Below are positions 15,645 through 24,120 of a stretch of DNA of 64,000 nucleotides, one piece after another. The notes beneath the pieces are model-generated. The model was not told the DNA's origin, searched no databases, and saw only the letters and a list, made by a program, of their open reading frames with translations. Source of the DNA: Viridibacillus arenosi (GTDB lineage: Bacteria; Bacillota; Bacilli; Bacillales_A; Planococcaceae); contig NZ_MSPW01000001.1 in NCBI RefSeq assembly GCF_001955655.1, positions 372,001 to 436,000 on the forward strand, read 5' to 3'. Position numbers and translations under genes: made by a program. Position 1 is the first letter of the stretch; every line of letters starts with the position of its first letter.

Positions 15645-15923
15645 TCATAATTCCAGATTTTTTTCATGGCTACTCAAAAAACCTCTTTGCAATTGTAATA
15701 AAACTAGTGAAAGAACTACTGCATTAATAGCATAAAAAATAGCATACACAACAGACTCTTTCTTTTCGTAAACTTCGAAAATCGGTAAAATATTAGGAAC
15801 TACTAATAATATTATTGTAACGACAGATGAATAAAAGATACTTTTGTGTTTAAAAACCCCAATAAAGCTTGAAATGAACACAATCAATAGAGCGAAATAA
15901 TGATAGTAAGGAATAACAGACAC
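15645..15923 (-). CDS. Three-span membrane protein, 92 aa, unknown
   Basis: GTG start at 15923 after GAGGAGAG. Three hydrophobic helices are visible: residues ~6-24 (YHYFALLIVFISSFIGVF), ~28-48 (SIFYSSVVTIILLVVPNILP) and ~58-80 (VVYAIFYAINAVVLSLVLLQL). The cytoplasmic tail is charged. No family recognised. Confidence 0.5.
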   Translation of the reverse strand: MSVIPYYHYFALLIVFISSFIGVFKHKSIFYSSVVTIILLVVPNILPIFEVYEKKESVVYAIFYAINAVVLSLVLLQLQRGFLSSHEKNLEL

Positions 15924-15972
15924 ATATTCTCTCCTCTATAATGTTATTTGTTACTGATAAAATATAATCACT

Positions 15973-16758
15973 TCACTTACATGATTCACTAACTTTCTTA
16001 CACACAAAAATCATTGAATAACTATCATTCGTTATTAGGTTTTCTTGCCAATCTTGATATATTTGAATAACTTCAAACCCATGATTCGCAAGCATTCGTT
16101 CCATCTCCTTTGGGTAAACATACCTTAATGTAATATTAGTACTCACTTCATTTACTATATGATTTGTTTCATCTTTATATTTTCGAATTGTTGTATAATA
16201 TTGCAATTGATTGAGCGCATCATATTTTGCAATTGTAGATACATCCACTTTATGTTGCGTGTCAATATCAATATACGTATACCAGTGTTCTTCTGTTTCT
16301 GGCTGTAATAATTCTTCAGCACTTGGAAATCTCGTATTAAAGATGAAAATGCCATTTTGAAAAAGATGTCTATTAACCGATGAAAATAAGCCATCTTGAT
16401 CTTCATTCTTTAGAAAATGTTGAAAAGAATTCCCAACAGAGAATGCAAAGTCGGTTTTAATATTTAATTCTAACTTCGTACAGTCTTGCTGAATCCATTT
16501 TATTGGTAATTTCATTTTACTAGCTTTCTTCTTCGCTTCATTTAGCATACCTTCATGTGAATCTATTCCTACTATCTTATGACTACTTTTGGCTAGAGGT
16601 ATCGTTGCCCTGCCAGTTCCACATGCAATATCAAGAATTGGACCTTCAGCCTTTGACGCCCATTTTTGTAGAAATGGAATATCATCTGTGTAACGGTTAT
16701 TTTCCTTATCGTATAATACTGGATTATCATATTCTTCTGTATTGTGTTTTATTGACAT
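15973..16758 (-). CDS. Class I SAM-dependent methyltransferase
   Basis: ATG 16758 follows AAAGGAG. The 261-residue protein has motif I PILDIACGTGRATIPLA near residue 41, an acidic residue ending beta-2 (IVGIDSHEGML), and post-motif segments FAFSVGNSFQHFL and NGIFIFNTRFP. This is the ubiquitous UbiE/methyltransf_25-like fold acting on a small molecule. The substrate is unknown. It is likely a single gene. Confidence 0.8.
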   Translation of the reverse strand: MSIKHNTEEYDNPVLYDKENNRYTDDIPFLQKWASKAEGPILDIACGTGRATIPLAKSSHKIVGIDSHEGMLNEAKKKASKMKLPIKWIQQDCTKLELNIKTDFAFSVGNSFQHFLKNEDQDGLFSSVNRHLFQNGIFIFNTRFPSAEELLQPETEEHWYTYIDIDTQHKVDVSTIAKYDALNQLQYYTTIRKYKDETNHIVNEVSTNITLRYVYPKEMERMLANHGFEVIQIYQDWQENLITNDSYSMIFVCKKVSESCK

Positions 16759-16936
16759 AATTTAATATCTCCTTTTATCTTTTTGATTCATCAATCTACC
16801 AGTACTTATGTAAATTTCCCCCTAATAATCTTCCATTTTTTTATTGTCCCATATTTTCAAAATTATCACATTAACATTCTAAAAATACTGCTGCTAATTT
16901 TCTATTTGAGGCGCTTTTTTTGATATTAGTAAATAT

Positions 16937-16976
16937 GAACAAAAAAACTGCGAGAGTACTCCTCGCAGTTTTCCCT
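16937..16976 (-). terminator. Terminator of the merR/acyl-CoA operon
   Basis: AAAACTGCGAG pairs perfectly with CTCGCAGTTTT with a 7-nt loop; the minus strand runs into a T tract. It directly follows the acyl-CoA dehydrogenase stop. Confidence 0.85.
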
Positions 16977-18646
16977 TATACAATCTCTTCAAAATATTGC
17001 ACTGTTTTCATCGGGTCCCCTATTTCCCTTAAGGACCACACCTCATCTAAATACACTTCAGCAAGTTTCTCATATCGTCCACCATGTTTTACTGCCCATT
17101 CGATCGCTACTACACTTTCATAAACATGCGCCATTTTCTTTGCTAATTTTTTCGCCTCAAAACTTTGTAAATCGGCATCTAAACCCGCGAATTTAGAAAG
17201 TTCTTCTGTTAATAATTTTAGCTGAATAACGACAATTTGTTTTTGCTCATTATTTGTAATTTGCTGTAGACGTTTTTGCATAACATCCGTGAATACAGTA
17301 TGTGCTGAGTATTTATTTACTAAACGGATTAATTCTAATCCTAGAATATTCGCAGTCCCTTCCCAAACCGTAAGAACTTGGGCATCACGTAATAATCTTG
17401 GTGTCACAAAATCCTCAATATAGCCATTTCCACCATGCATTTCAATTGCTTCGTGTGCAAAATGAATTGCTTGCTCAGCTGTTTCCTTTTTCATAATAGC
17501 GATATACAAGCGGTTCAATATCACTTCTTTTTCCGTAGCTTCACCCGCTGTCACTCTTTCATAAAGTCCAATCAAATCAAATACGGTTGCTACTTCCACA
17601 TGAAGTGTTGCTGCAAGCTTACTTAATGTATCTCGTACCATAGGAAAATCGGCCAATCTCTTGCCAAATGCATTTCTACGGGTTGCATAGTCTTTTGCCT
17701 CAAGTAATGCTCTGCGCATAATGCCAATAGATGCAACCGCATTACAAATCCGTGAGAGATTTAAAGCTTCCATCATATAGTAAAATCCTCTAGTAGGATC
17801 TCCCACAACAAAAGCTTCAGCTCCATCAAATTCTACTTCACCTGAAGGTACTGCCCTAACACCTAGTTTATCTTTCAAACGGCGCACACGTAAATGATTG
17901 ACTTCTCCGTTCTCCTTACGCCAAGGTACTGCAAATAATGTTAATCCTTTTGAACCTCCTGAGGCCCCTTCAATACGTGCAAGCACCATTGCAACTCCGC
18001 ACATTCCTGCGTTCGATGCGAAATATTTTTCACCATATAATCGGAAATTGTTGCCTTCTTTTATTGCTTTTACAACATTGGCACCAACGTCTGAACCACC
18101 TTGTCTTTCTGTTAAAAACGTAGCCCCTTCAAATAATGGACCTTCCCCTGTAGAACAAACAGGTGTTAAAAAACGCTCTTTTAATGACTCATCTGCATAA
18201 TGGTCTAATAAATAAGCTGTAGCCATAGTTAAAGTGACAGGACAATAAAAGCCCGGCTCAGCATGGGATAATAAATATCCTTGTGCAAAGCTATATGTGT
18301 AATTCCCTTTCACACCAAGCGCAGGAATCTCCTTATGCACATAGCCCACAATCCCCGTATCATAAGTTTCCTGTATAGTTTTTTTATAGCCATCATTAAC
18401 CCATACTTCAGAAACTTCTTCCCCATATTTATCATATCGTTTCAATCTCGGTTCGCCTTCACGATCAGTATGTTTTGCACGTAAGTCGATTTCGTTAGCA
18501 CATAATTCACCAAAAACGCTTAATTCTCGATTAGCATAATCTAAAAAATCTGCATCTAATGTTTTTTCTAGTATAAGTTGTAAAGTTTGGTTATCATGAA
18601 AGAAGTTTCGTGCTGTTTGCTCAGTTACATCTTGTAATACTTTCAT
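16976..18646 (-). CDS. AidB-type acyl-CoA dehydrogenase
   Basis: A 556-residue flavoprotein, longer than the ~380-residue classical acyl-CoA dehydrogenases and matching the AidB subfamily. Visible landmarks are PVTLTMATAYLLDHYAD, the FAD/substrate segment GATFLTERQGGSDVGAN, KYFASNAG, LKDKLGVRAVPSGEVEFDGA and RNAFGKRLADFP. The C-terminal EMHGGNGYIEDF and VLTVWEGTANILGLELIR are the usual FAD-binding/catalytic region of this class, the WEGT motif included. It should oxidise an acyl-CoA, probably branched or medium chain. Its start overlaps the acyl-CoA ligase stop by ATGA, indicating translational coupling. A MerR regulator heads the operon. Confidence 0.88.
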   Translation of the reverse strand: MKVLQDVTEQTARNFFHDNQTLQLILEKTLDADFLDYANRELSVFGELCANEIDLRAKHTDREGEPRLKRYDKYGEEVSEVWVNDGYKKTIQETYDTGIVGYVHKEIPALGVKGNYTYSFAQGYLLSHAEPGFYCPVTLTMATAYLLDHYADESLKERFLTPVCSTGEGPLFEGATFLTERQGGSDVGANVVKAIKEGNNFRLYGEKYFASNAGMCGVAMVLARIEGASGGSKGLTLFAVPWRKENGEVNHLRVRRLKDKLGVRAVPSGEVEFDGAEAFVVGDPTRGFYYMMEALNLSRICNAVASIGIMRRALLEAKDYATRRNAFGKRLADFPMVRDTLSKLAATLHVEVATVFDLIGLYERVTAGEATEKEVILNRLYIAIMKKETAEQAIHFAHEAIEMHGGNGYIEDFVTPRLLRDAQVLTVWEGTANILGLELIRLVNKYSAHTVFTDVMQKRLQQITNNEQKQIVVIQLKLLTEELSKFAGLDADLQSFEAKKLAKKMAHVYESVVAIEWAVKHGGRYEKLAEVYLDEVWSLREIGDPMKTVQYFEEIV

Positions 18647-20148
18647 TGAGCTACACCTACATTTCTTAGAGGTTGTTTCAATATTTTTCCTGATGCATTT
18701 CTTGGTAGTGCTTCGACTTGTTCAAATAGCCTTGGCACTTTAAATTTCGCTAAATGCTCAGTTAAATAAGACTTCAACTCCTCTACATCGACTTGTTCAG
18801 CTGAAGCAAATACAGCTTTTACAGTTTCCCCCCATTCAGGATGAGGAACTCCTACTACTGCAACTTCATGAATACCAGCATACTGCAATATTTGTTCTTC
18901 AATCTCTTTTGGATAGATATTAACCCCACCTGAAATAATTAAATCTTTTTTTCTATCAACAACCCAAATGTACCCTTCTTCATCAAACTTAGCTAAGTCA
19001 CCAGTTTTCAACCATTCACCTATAAATGCTGCTTTAGTTGCCTCTTCATTTTTATAGTAACCTAGCATATTACCTTCACCTAATAGAACAATTTCCCCTA
19101 CTTCTCCTACCGCTACATCATCACCAATATCGTTAACTATACGTAGTTCTGTATGGAGTGGTGCACGGTGTCCTATGCTTCCTGCCTTATTTTCATGTTC
19201 ATGTGCCATTAAAATCGAACCGCTTGGTCCTGCTTCTGTTAAACCATATACACATACCAAATTGTCAGTTTTAAAAGCGTGTTGAATGAACTCTACTTCT
19301 TTTTTAGATACTGGTGCACCACCATATACCCACCATTTCATTGAAGAAAGGTCAGCATCACTTAACTTTGGACTTTGTGCTGTTAATAGATATGCTACCG
19401 GTGCTCCAAAGAAATGCGTCGTCTTCTCTTCAATAACAGTATCGATGAAAAGATCTGGTGTGAAAGTTGGTGTTAATACCGCGGTTGCTCCAACAATCAT
19501 TCCAGCCATTAAAAATAAGTGTAAGGGAGCAGAGTGACTAAGTGGCATCATAAGGAGTAATCTACTCTCTGGCTTCATCTCCATTTCTACACAAATCATC
19601 TGGGCAACTGTTAATATATTTCGATAACTAAATAGTACACCCTTTGGATTACCAGTCGTACCAGAAGTATAGAGAATAGTTGATTCATCATCTTCTTTTA
19701 AAGAACAATTTATTTCTTTATCTTTACTAGTAGCTACTAAATGCTCGAAACTTAACCATCCATCTTCTTCAGCACCTGTTTTAATTAGTAAACCTGGATT
19801 TTGTAATTTTTCGACTACAGGAAATAAAAGCTCATGAGTTATGAAAGCGATTGCATCTGAATGTTCAACAATATATTCCACTTCTTTTATTGAAAACTTT
19901 GCATTGATTGGAACAATTACAGCTCCTAGACGCTGTACGGCAAAATAGCTAATCATAAATTCCACAACATTCGGCATATATAAGACAACTTTATCCCCCT
20001 GTTTAATTTGCTTTTCTTGTAAAGCATTAGCAAATTGATTAACTAGTTGATTTAACTCTTTGAAATTGATTCGCTTGCCTTGACTTACAATAGCTTCCCC
20101 ATGTGGATACTTTCTTGCATTGCGCGTTAATAATTGTGAACTATTCAA
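18643..20148 (-). CDS. AMP-forming acyl-CoA synthetase
   Basis: TTG start at 20148, with AAAGGAGG, overlapping the end of merR by 8 nt. The 501-residue ANL-superfamily ligase has the P-loop ILYTSGTTGNPKGVLFSYRN, the A5 motif VYGLTEAGPSG, the A7 motif WLKTGDLAKFDEEGYIWVVDRKKD and A10 LPRNASGKILKQPLR with the catalytic lysine. It activates a carboxylic acid to its CoA thioester through an acyl-AMP. Coupling to an acyl-CoA dehydrogenase and a MerR regulator suggests uptake and oxidation of a fatty or branched-chain acid; chain length cannot be read from sequence. Confidence 0.9.
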   Translation of the reverse strand: MNSSQLLTRNARKYPHGEAIVSQGKRINFKELNQLVNQFANALQEKQIKQGDKVVLYMPNVVEFMISYFAVQRLGAVIVPINAKFSIKEVEYIVEHSDAIAFITHELLFPVVEKLQNPGLLIKTGAEEDGWLSFEHLVATSKDKEINCSLKEDDESTILYTSGTTGNPKGVLFSYRNILTVAQMICVEMEMKPESRLLLMMPLSHSAPLHLFLMAGMIVGATAVLTPTFTPDLFIDTVIEEKTTHFFGAPVAYLLTAQSPKLSDADLSSMKWWVYGGAPVSKKEVEFIQHAFKTDNLVCVYGLTEAGPSGSILMAHEHENKAGSIGHRAPLHTELRIVNDIGDDVAVGEVGEIVLLGEGNMLGYYKNEEATKAAFIGEWLKTGDLAKFDEEGYIWVVDRKKDLIISGGVNIYPKEIEEQILQYAGIHEVAVVGVPHPEWGETVKAVFASAEQVDVEELKSYLTEHLAKFKVPRLFEQVEALPRNASGKILKQPLRNVGVAQ

Positions 20149-20530
20149 TATAACTGCCTCCTTTTAAACTATTTAACTTTTCAGTAAAATCAAGATGTAG
20201 AGTTTCCAACTCATCTCGAATTTCCTGTAACTCCCGCATTTTCTCATCGATTTCAGCCATTTTTAATTTTCCATATGCAACTGTTCTTTCAAGTTGTTTT
20301 TTACCTGTTCTATCCTTGTCAAATAGTAAAACCATTTCTTTGATTTCCTCGAGTGAAAACCCGTATCTCTTACCTCTGAAAATCAGTTTTAGCTTTGCAT
20401 AATCTGAATTTGTGTACATTCTTTTTTTTGCATTTGTCCGTTGTGGAGACAATAAACCAAGTTCCTCGTAATAGCGAATTGTCCGTGTCGTTACATCGAA
20501 TTCTTTTGCAATATCTGTAATTGTCCTCAA
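20141..20530 (-). CDS. MerR-family regulator of the acyl-CoA operon
   Basis: The likely start is TTG 20530 (reading M-RTITDIAKEFDV), eight nucleotides after AGGATGG; an ATG 12 bases earlier sits on the ribosome binding site. The ~129-residue protein has the MerR helix-turn-helix ITDIAKEFDVTTRTIRYYEELGLL, wing RTNAKKRMYT, the GFSLEEIKEM helix and a long C-terminal coiled coil. There are no metal-ligand cysteines, so it is an organic-ligand type like LiuR, which responds to acyl-CoA pathway intermediates. The palindrome at 20572-20587 just upstream is its probable binding site. Confidence 0.85.
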   Translation of the reverse strand: MRTITDIAKEFDVTTRTIRYYEELGLLSPQRTNAKKRMYTNSDYAKLKLIFRGKRYGFSLEEIKEMVLLFDKDRTGKKQLERTVAYGKLKMAEIDEKMRELQEIRDELETLHLDFTEKLNSLKGGSYIE

Positions 20531-20571
20531 TAGCGCCACCATCCTAACAAGAACTTAGAAGCAGTATATCA

Positions 20572-20587
20572 TTGACGTTAACGTAAA
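20572..20587. promoter_or_regulatory. Probable MerR/LiuR-type operator
   Basis: TTGACGTTAACGTAAA is a near-perfect 16-bp palindrome centred on TTAA. It resembles LiuR-type MerR boxes (TTgACGT..ACGTaAA) known upstream of branched-chain and fatty acyl-CoA degradation genes. It lies ~40 bp before merR, the first gene of the operon. Confidence 0.7.
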
Positions 20588-20642
20588 GTTCAACCAATAA
20601 CTATTCTAGTTTTCTATGAAAATACAACAATTCATTAAACGA

Positions 20643-20673
20643 AAAGCGCACTACAAAAATGTAGTACGCCTCA
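20643..20673 (-). terminator. Terminator of the nitronate monooxygenase gene
   Basis: On the minus strand GCGTACTACA...TGTAGTGCGC forms a stem followed by TTTTC. Confidence 0.75.
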
Positions 20674-20686
20674 TAATTAATCTAAA

Positions 20687-21715
20687 TCAATAGTCATCAC
20701 TTATAAAATGATGCACAATATCCGCTACCTTCCCGGGCTTAGCTAAATACATATTTTCTCCAGCCCACATTGATAGATATTCTGCTTTTCCTTGCTGACC
20801 TGCTACTTTACGTAACTCCTTTGTTAAATCATTTTGAACTGGATAAGGAGCAATCGGTTGATTTGCCATGTAAGTCATAAAATCGTTTACAATCCCTCTA
20901 GCAGCTTTCCCTGAAAAAGCGGTTGTCAAAGCTGTTTTATCTTTTTCTGATTTTAAAATTGCTTCTTTATGTAGTGGATGTGCGCCACTTTCTTCAGTTG
21001 CTAGAAGCGCCGTACCAATCTGAATAGCTTCTGCACCTTCATTAAGTAATTCAAGCATATGCTTTTTTGTCATAATACCCCCAGCAGTAATGATGGGGAT
21101 GTTTATTTTGCCGATCGTGTTTTTAAGTAGCTCCATTGTTGGAATTAACGTAAGAGGCTCTAAAAACGTCCCACGGTGGCCACCTGCTTCCCCACCTTGT
21201 AAAACTACAGCGTCTAATCCAGCTTGTTCCACCGCAATTGCTTCTTCTACAGTCGTAGCAGTGCCCATGCAATAAGTCTCATGTTTGTGTAAATAGGATA
21301 TTGTTTCTTGATCTGGTATTCCAAAAGTAAAAGAGCAAATTTTCACACCCTCATCAACGACTACTTTTACCTGCTCGGCGAACTCACTGAAAGATAGCAC
21401 AACCTTTTCTTCCGACAACCCAAGTTCTTGTTGAAATGGCTTTAATGCCTCGTACGCTTGTGCAATCTGTTCATCAGTTGCCTCAACCTGTTCTGGAACA
21501 AACAAATTTACTGAGAATGATTTGTCAGTCAAAGTTTTTACTTCTCGAATACTATTTCTAGTCGCTTCCGCATTTAAATACCCTGCACCAATAGAACCTA
21601 AAATACCTGCATTTGCACTTGCTGCTACAAATTCAGGCGTCGTCACTCCAGCCATTGGTGCTTGTAAGATTGGTTTATCTATCCCTAAAATATTTTGAAC
21701 AAACAAAGATTCCAT
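20687..21715 (-). CDS. Nitronate monooxygenase (2-nitropropane dioxygenase family)
   Basis: ATG 21715 (MESLFVQNILGI) follows AAAGGGGAG; the longer frame has no ribosome binding site. The ~342-residue TIM-barrel flavoprotein has KPILQAPMAGVTTPEF at the N-terminus, ICSFTFGIP, VVLQGGEAGGHRG with the conserved His of class I nitronate monooxygenases, IITAGGIMTKKHM and AIQIGTALLATEES for FMN phosphate binding. Enzymes of this family oxidise propionate 3-nitronate and related toxic nitronates using FMN and oxygen; some relatives are enoyl-ACP reductase FabK, but the GGEAGGHRG motif and lack of a fab cluster favour NMO. A 53-aa ORF lies directly upstream. Confidence 0.83.
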   Translation of the reverse strand: MESLFVQNILGIDKPILQAPMAGVTTPEFVAASANAGILGSIGAGYLNAEATRNSIREVKTLTDKSFSVNLFVPEQVEATDEQIAQAYEALKPFQQELGLSEEKVVLSFSEFAEQVKVVVDEGVKICSFTFGIPDQETISYLHKHETYCMGTATTVEEAIAVEQAGLDAVVLQGGEAGGHRGTFLEPLTLIPTMELLKNTIGKINIPIITAGGIMTKKHMLELLNEGAEAIQIGTALLATEESGAHPLHKEAILKSEKDKTALTTAFSGKAARGIVNDFMTYMANQPIAPYPVQNDLTKELRKVAGQQGKAEYLSMWAGENMYLAKPGKVADIVHHFISDDY

Positions 21716-21728
21716 TACTGACTCCCCT

Positions 21729-21890
21729 TTATGTTTTTTTCTCACTTATTACTAACGCACCTAATATCGTCAGCGCTAATCCCCCCCAAGATAACGCTTC
21801 ACTGTATTCAAAATTACGAAAGAAAAATTTCCCTGCTATAGTTAGTATACCGATGAATAATATAATGGACCCTACTATTTTGCGATTCAT
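21729..21890 (-). CDS. Small membrane protein, 53 aa, unknown
   Basis: An ATG at 21890 opens a 53-codon frame ending 13 nt before the nitronate monooxygenase start. The product has two hydrophobic helices, GSIILFIGILTIAGKFFF and GGLALTILGALVIS, and a KKT tail, which looks like a genuine two-span membrane peptide. The ribosome binding site is weak (GTGATGAT). The codons for W-G-G include a run of seven G residues on the coding strand. No family recognised. It may be coupled to the downstream gene. Confidence 0.45.
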   Translation of the reverse strand: MNRKIVGSIILFIGILTIAGKFFFRNFEYSEALSWGGLALTILGALVISEKKT

Positions 21891-22172
21891 ATCATCACAT
21901 TCTTTCTGTATGGCTTTCCATCAAATTTATTATAACGAACTGTCAATACTTTATCATTTATATGTCCTTTACAATTCTCAGCTAAAATTACATTTTATTA
22001 TTCATTTTCTCTACAATTTTAGTTGAAAATGCAATACGATATATTTTTATTTTTTAATATGTACTTGTAATCATCATATAAAAAAATAAATTCAATTATA
22101 CAAATTGGAAAAATAATGGTAATATCGATAAAAGAGTTATTTACAATATTTTGTAGAGAAAGTAGGAATTCA

Positions 22173-22946
22173 ATGATTTATGAAGCTGATATCAATGTAA
22201 GAAAAAAGTTAGTACCTATGTTCGAAAATATGGATAGTACTATTGTTCTCTCATGTCTACAAGGACATATGGGAACCGCTTGGGTTGACAACCTTGAAAA
22301 TCCTAAAGTAGCACAAGTAACTGTGGGGATTTTTGTATTTTATGCTGGAAATCCTAATACAAAGGAAGCAGAAGAACTATTATTCAATCTACCTGATTAT
22401 ACACTTGCAATTGTTAATAATGATGAATGGAAACTACTAATTGAAAAAGTACATAAAGGATCTACAGAAAAATTCCAACGATATAGATTTGAAAAGGTTC
22501 CTGAACATCTAGATGTGAGCTATATAAAGAACTTATTATCTACACTACCAGAAGGTTATGAACTAAAAAAAATAGATAAAACTATAGTGAATGAACCATC
22601 TTTTCATGAGCTTTCTGAAGACTTTATAAGTCAGTTTAATTCTATAGAAGATTTTTTAGATAGAGGTGTTGGTTTTGCTATTTTAATTGAAGGGAAAGCT
22701 GTGTGTGGGGCCACATCATATAGTATTTATGATGATGGGATTGAGATTGAAGTTGCTACACACCCTGATCATATAAGAAAAGGCTTAGCAACAATAACAG
22801 CTTCTGCCTTGATATTAGATTGTCTTAACAGAGGAATTTATCCTAGTTGGGATGGTGCTAATATAGAATCTGTTAAATTAGCTCAAAAGCTCGGATACAT
22901 TTTTAAAGAATCTTATGATACTTACTTTATCGATTATCAAAAATAA
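22173..22946 (+). CDS. GNAT-family acetyltransferase (GNAT_acetyltran type)
   Basis: ATG 22173 (MIYEADINVRKK) follows AGTAGGAA; the longer frame from 22116 is less likely. The ~257-residue protein matches the two-part GNAT_acetyltran layout. An N-terminal accessory domain holds GHMGTAWVDN and FYAGNPN. The C-terminal GNAT core holds AVCGATSYSIYDDGIEIEVA, the acetyl-CoA loop THPDHIRKGLATITA and the terminal strand pattern NIESVKLAQKLGY. Members of this family acetylate small molecules; some protect against self-made antibiotics. The substrate is unknown. It precedes a DUF3006 gene by ~50 nt. Confidence 0.75.
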   Translation: MIYEADINVRKKLVPMFENMDSTIVLSCLQGHMGTAWVDNLENPKVAQVTVGIFVFYAGNPNTKEAEELLFNLPDYTLAIVNNDEWKLLIEKVHKGSTEKFQRYRFEKVPEHLDVSYIKNLLSTLPEGYELKKIDKTIVNEPSFHELSEDFISQFNSIEDFLDRGVGFAILIEGKAVCGATSYSIYDDGIEIEVATHPDHIRKGLATITASALILDCLNRGIYPSWDGANIESVKLAQKLGYIFKESYDTYFIDYQK

Positions 22947-22994
22947 GCCCTAAAGTTATTTTGTTTTTATTCTATTTTTAAGGAGTGGCTCAGC

Positions 22995-23210
22995 ATGAAA
23001 AGAGGAATCATTGATCGTTTTGAAGGGGACATTGCTGTTGTTGAATTTGAAAATAGTCTGGAAGATTTTTCACTTACTCAATTACCTAAAGGTGTTCAAG
23101 CTGGAGATGTACTACTGTTTGAAAATGGAGAGATCACAATTGATTCAGAAGGAAAAGAACAATTGGGAAAAGAAGTAGCTGATTTGATGGAAGAGTTGTT
23201 TGAGGATTAA
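22995..23210 (+). CDS. DUF3006-family small protein
   Basis: ATG 22995 is preceded by TAAGGAG. The 71-residue acidic protein begins KRGIIDRFEGDIAVVEFE, the DUF3006 pattern of a small beta-barrel, and ends with an acidic helix (LGKEVADLMEELFED). DUF3006 genes are often found beside ComEC-like metallo-beta-lactamase-fold genes; here none is nearby. Its function is unknown. Confidence 0.75.
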   Translation: MKRGIIDRFEGDIAVVEFENSLEDFSLTQLPKGVQAGDVLLFENGEITIDSEGKEQLGKEVADLMEELFED

Positions 23211-24120
23211 TCTTTACTTCAATTCCTTTTTTTGTTTAGATTGCTAATTAGCAGATTTTTATTTTATTACATCGAAGATATGACCTTGGATTTATAAGAA
23301 GGCTAAAATGTGAAAAAATTAATTTCAAGGGAGATATTTAGTTGTATCATTACCGGTATAGGTTTATATTTTGTTTTTTTAGAGTATTAAATGTCTCCAT
23401 TTTCTATTACTTTTAATTTGTTTGTCGTTTCTTTCTCTTGATATTTTATACAATATAATAGAAAAAAATAACACCCCCTATTCCCCATAGGGGGGTGTTA
23501 TTTATCCATCCTCATAGCAAAAATATTTTTTTCTTCTACAGCTGATATTCACTATTTTTATGTATCAAAACTACACTATTTCTTCCTGAAGGCGAACTTG
23601 TAAATCTTTCAAACTTCTTTACTTATAAAGGCGAAATAAAGGAAATTATTAAGGATTTTTGAAGATTTTATTCAAGACAATAGAAATTCAAGTGGTTTTC
23701 TACATCTTCTCTTATTCATCCCCCCTAATTCCAAGATTTATATTTTATCAGGAAAACTAACATTGCTGGAATCACTATCTTAGTCATTTTCAGTAACCTT
23801 TTTCAATTATTTTCTAAATTATCGGAATAATTATGATAAAATAATAAATACAAGCTATATTCTTGGATATTCTAGGTATTATATTAAATTTGAGCTCTTG
23901 GAAGCTACATCCATTGAATTATTGTGAAAACGAAGCTGGAGAATTCATATATATTCAACTTATTTTCAAGGTATATCTCTGGTTGTAAATCAATATTCTT
24001 AAACAGTCTATCAGTTTAAAGTGTCTTAGGAAATCTCATTTCATTCATAAGATGTTCCTACTTTTTAAATCTATTTCAGCGTCTTATAAATAAACTAATT
24101 ACATAAATGGAGTTCATAAT
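23211..24120. other. Gene-poor 0.9-kb stretch with remnants and a strong hairpin
   Basis: No full gene is visible. A 26-codon frame (GTG 23310 to TAA 23390; KKLISREIFSCIITGIGLYF) has a weak ribosome binding site and may encode a tiny membrane peptide. The segment at about 23578-23660 on the plus strand reads LFLPEGELVNLSNFFTYKG then EIKEIIKDF and a stop, like the tail of a lost gene I cannot name. The hairpin at 23467-23503 is listed separately. The last ~400 nt are AT-rich and should contain the promoter of the PucR-like gene. Confidence 0.4.
23467..23505 (+). terminator. Strong hairpin terminator
   Basis: AACACCCCCTA pairs with TAGGGGGGTGTT (one bulge) around TTCCCCA and is followed by ATTTAT. 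It is unusually GC-rich for its surroundings. It lies ~250 nt after the DUF3006 gene and may end that unit or the small peptide. Confidence 0.7.
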
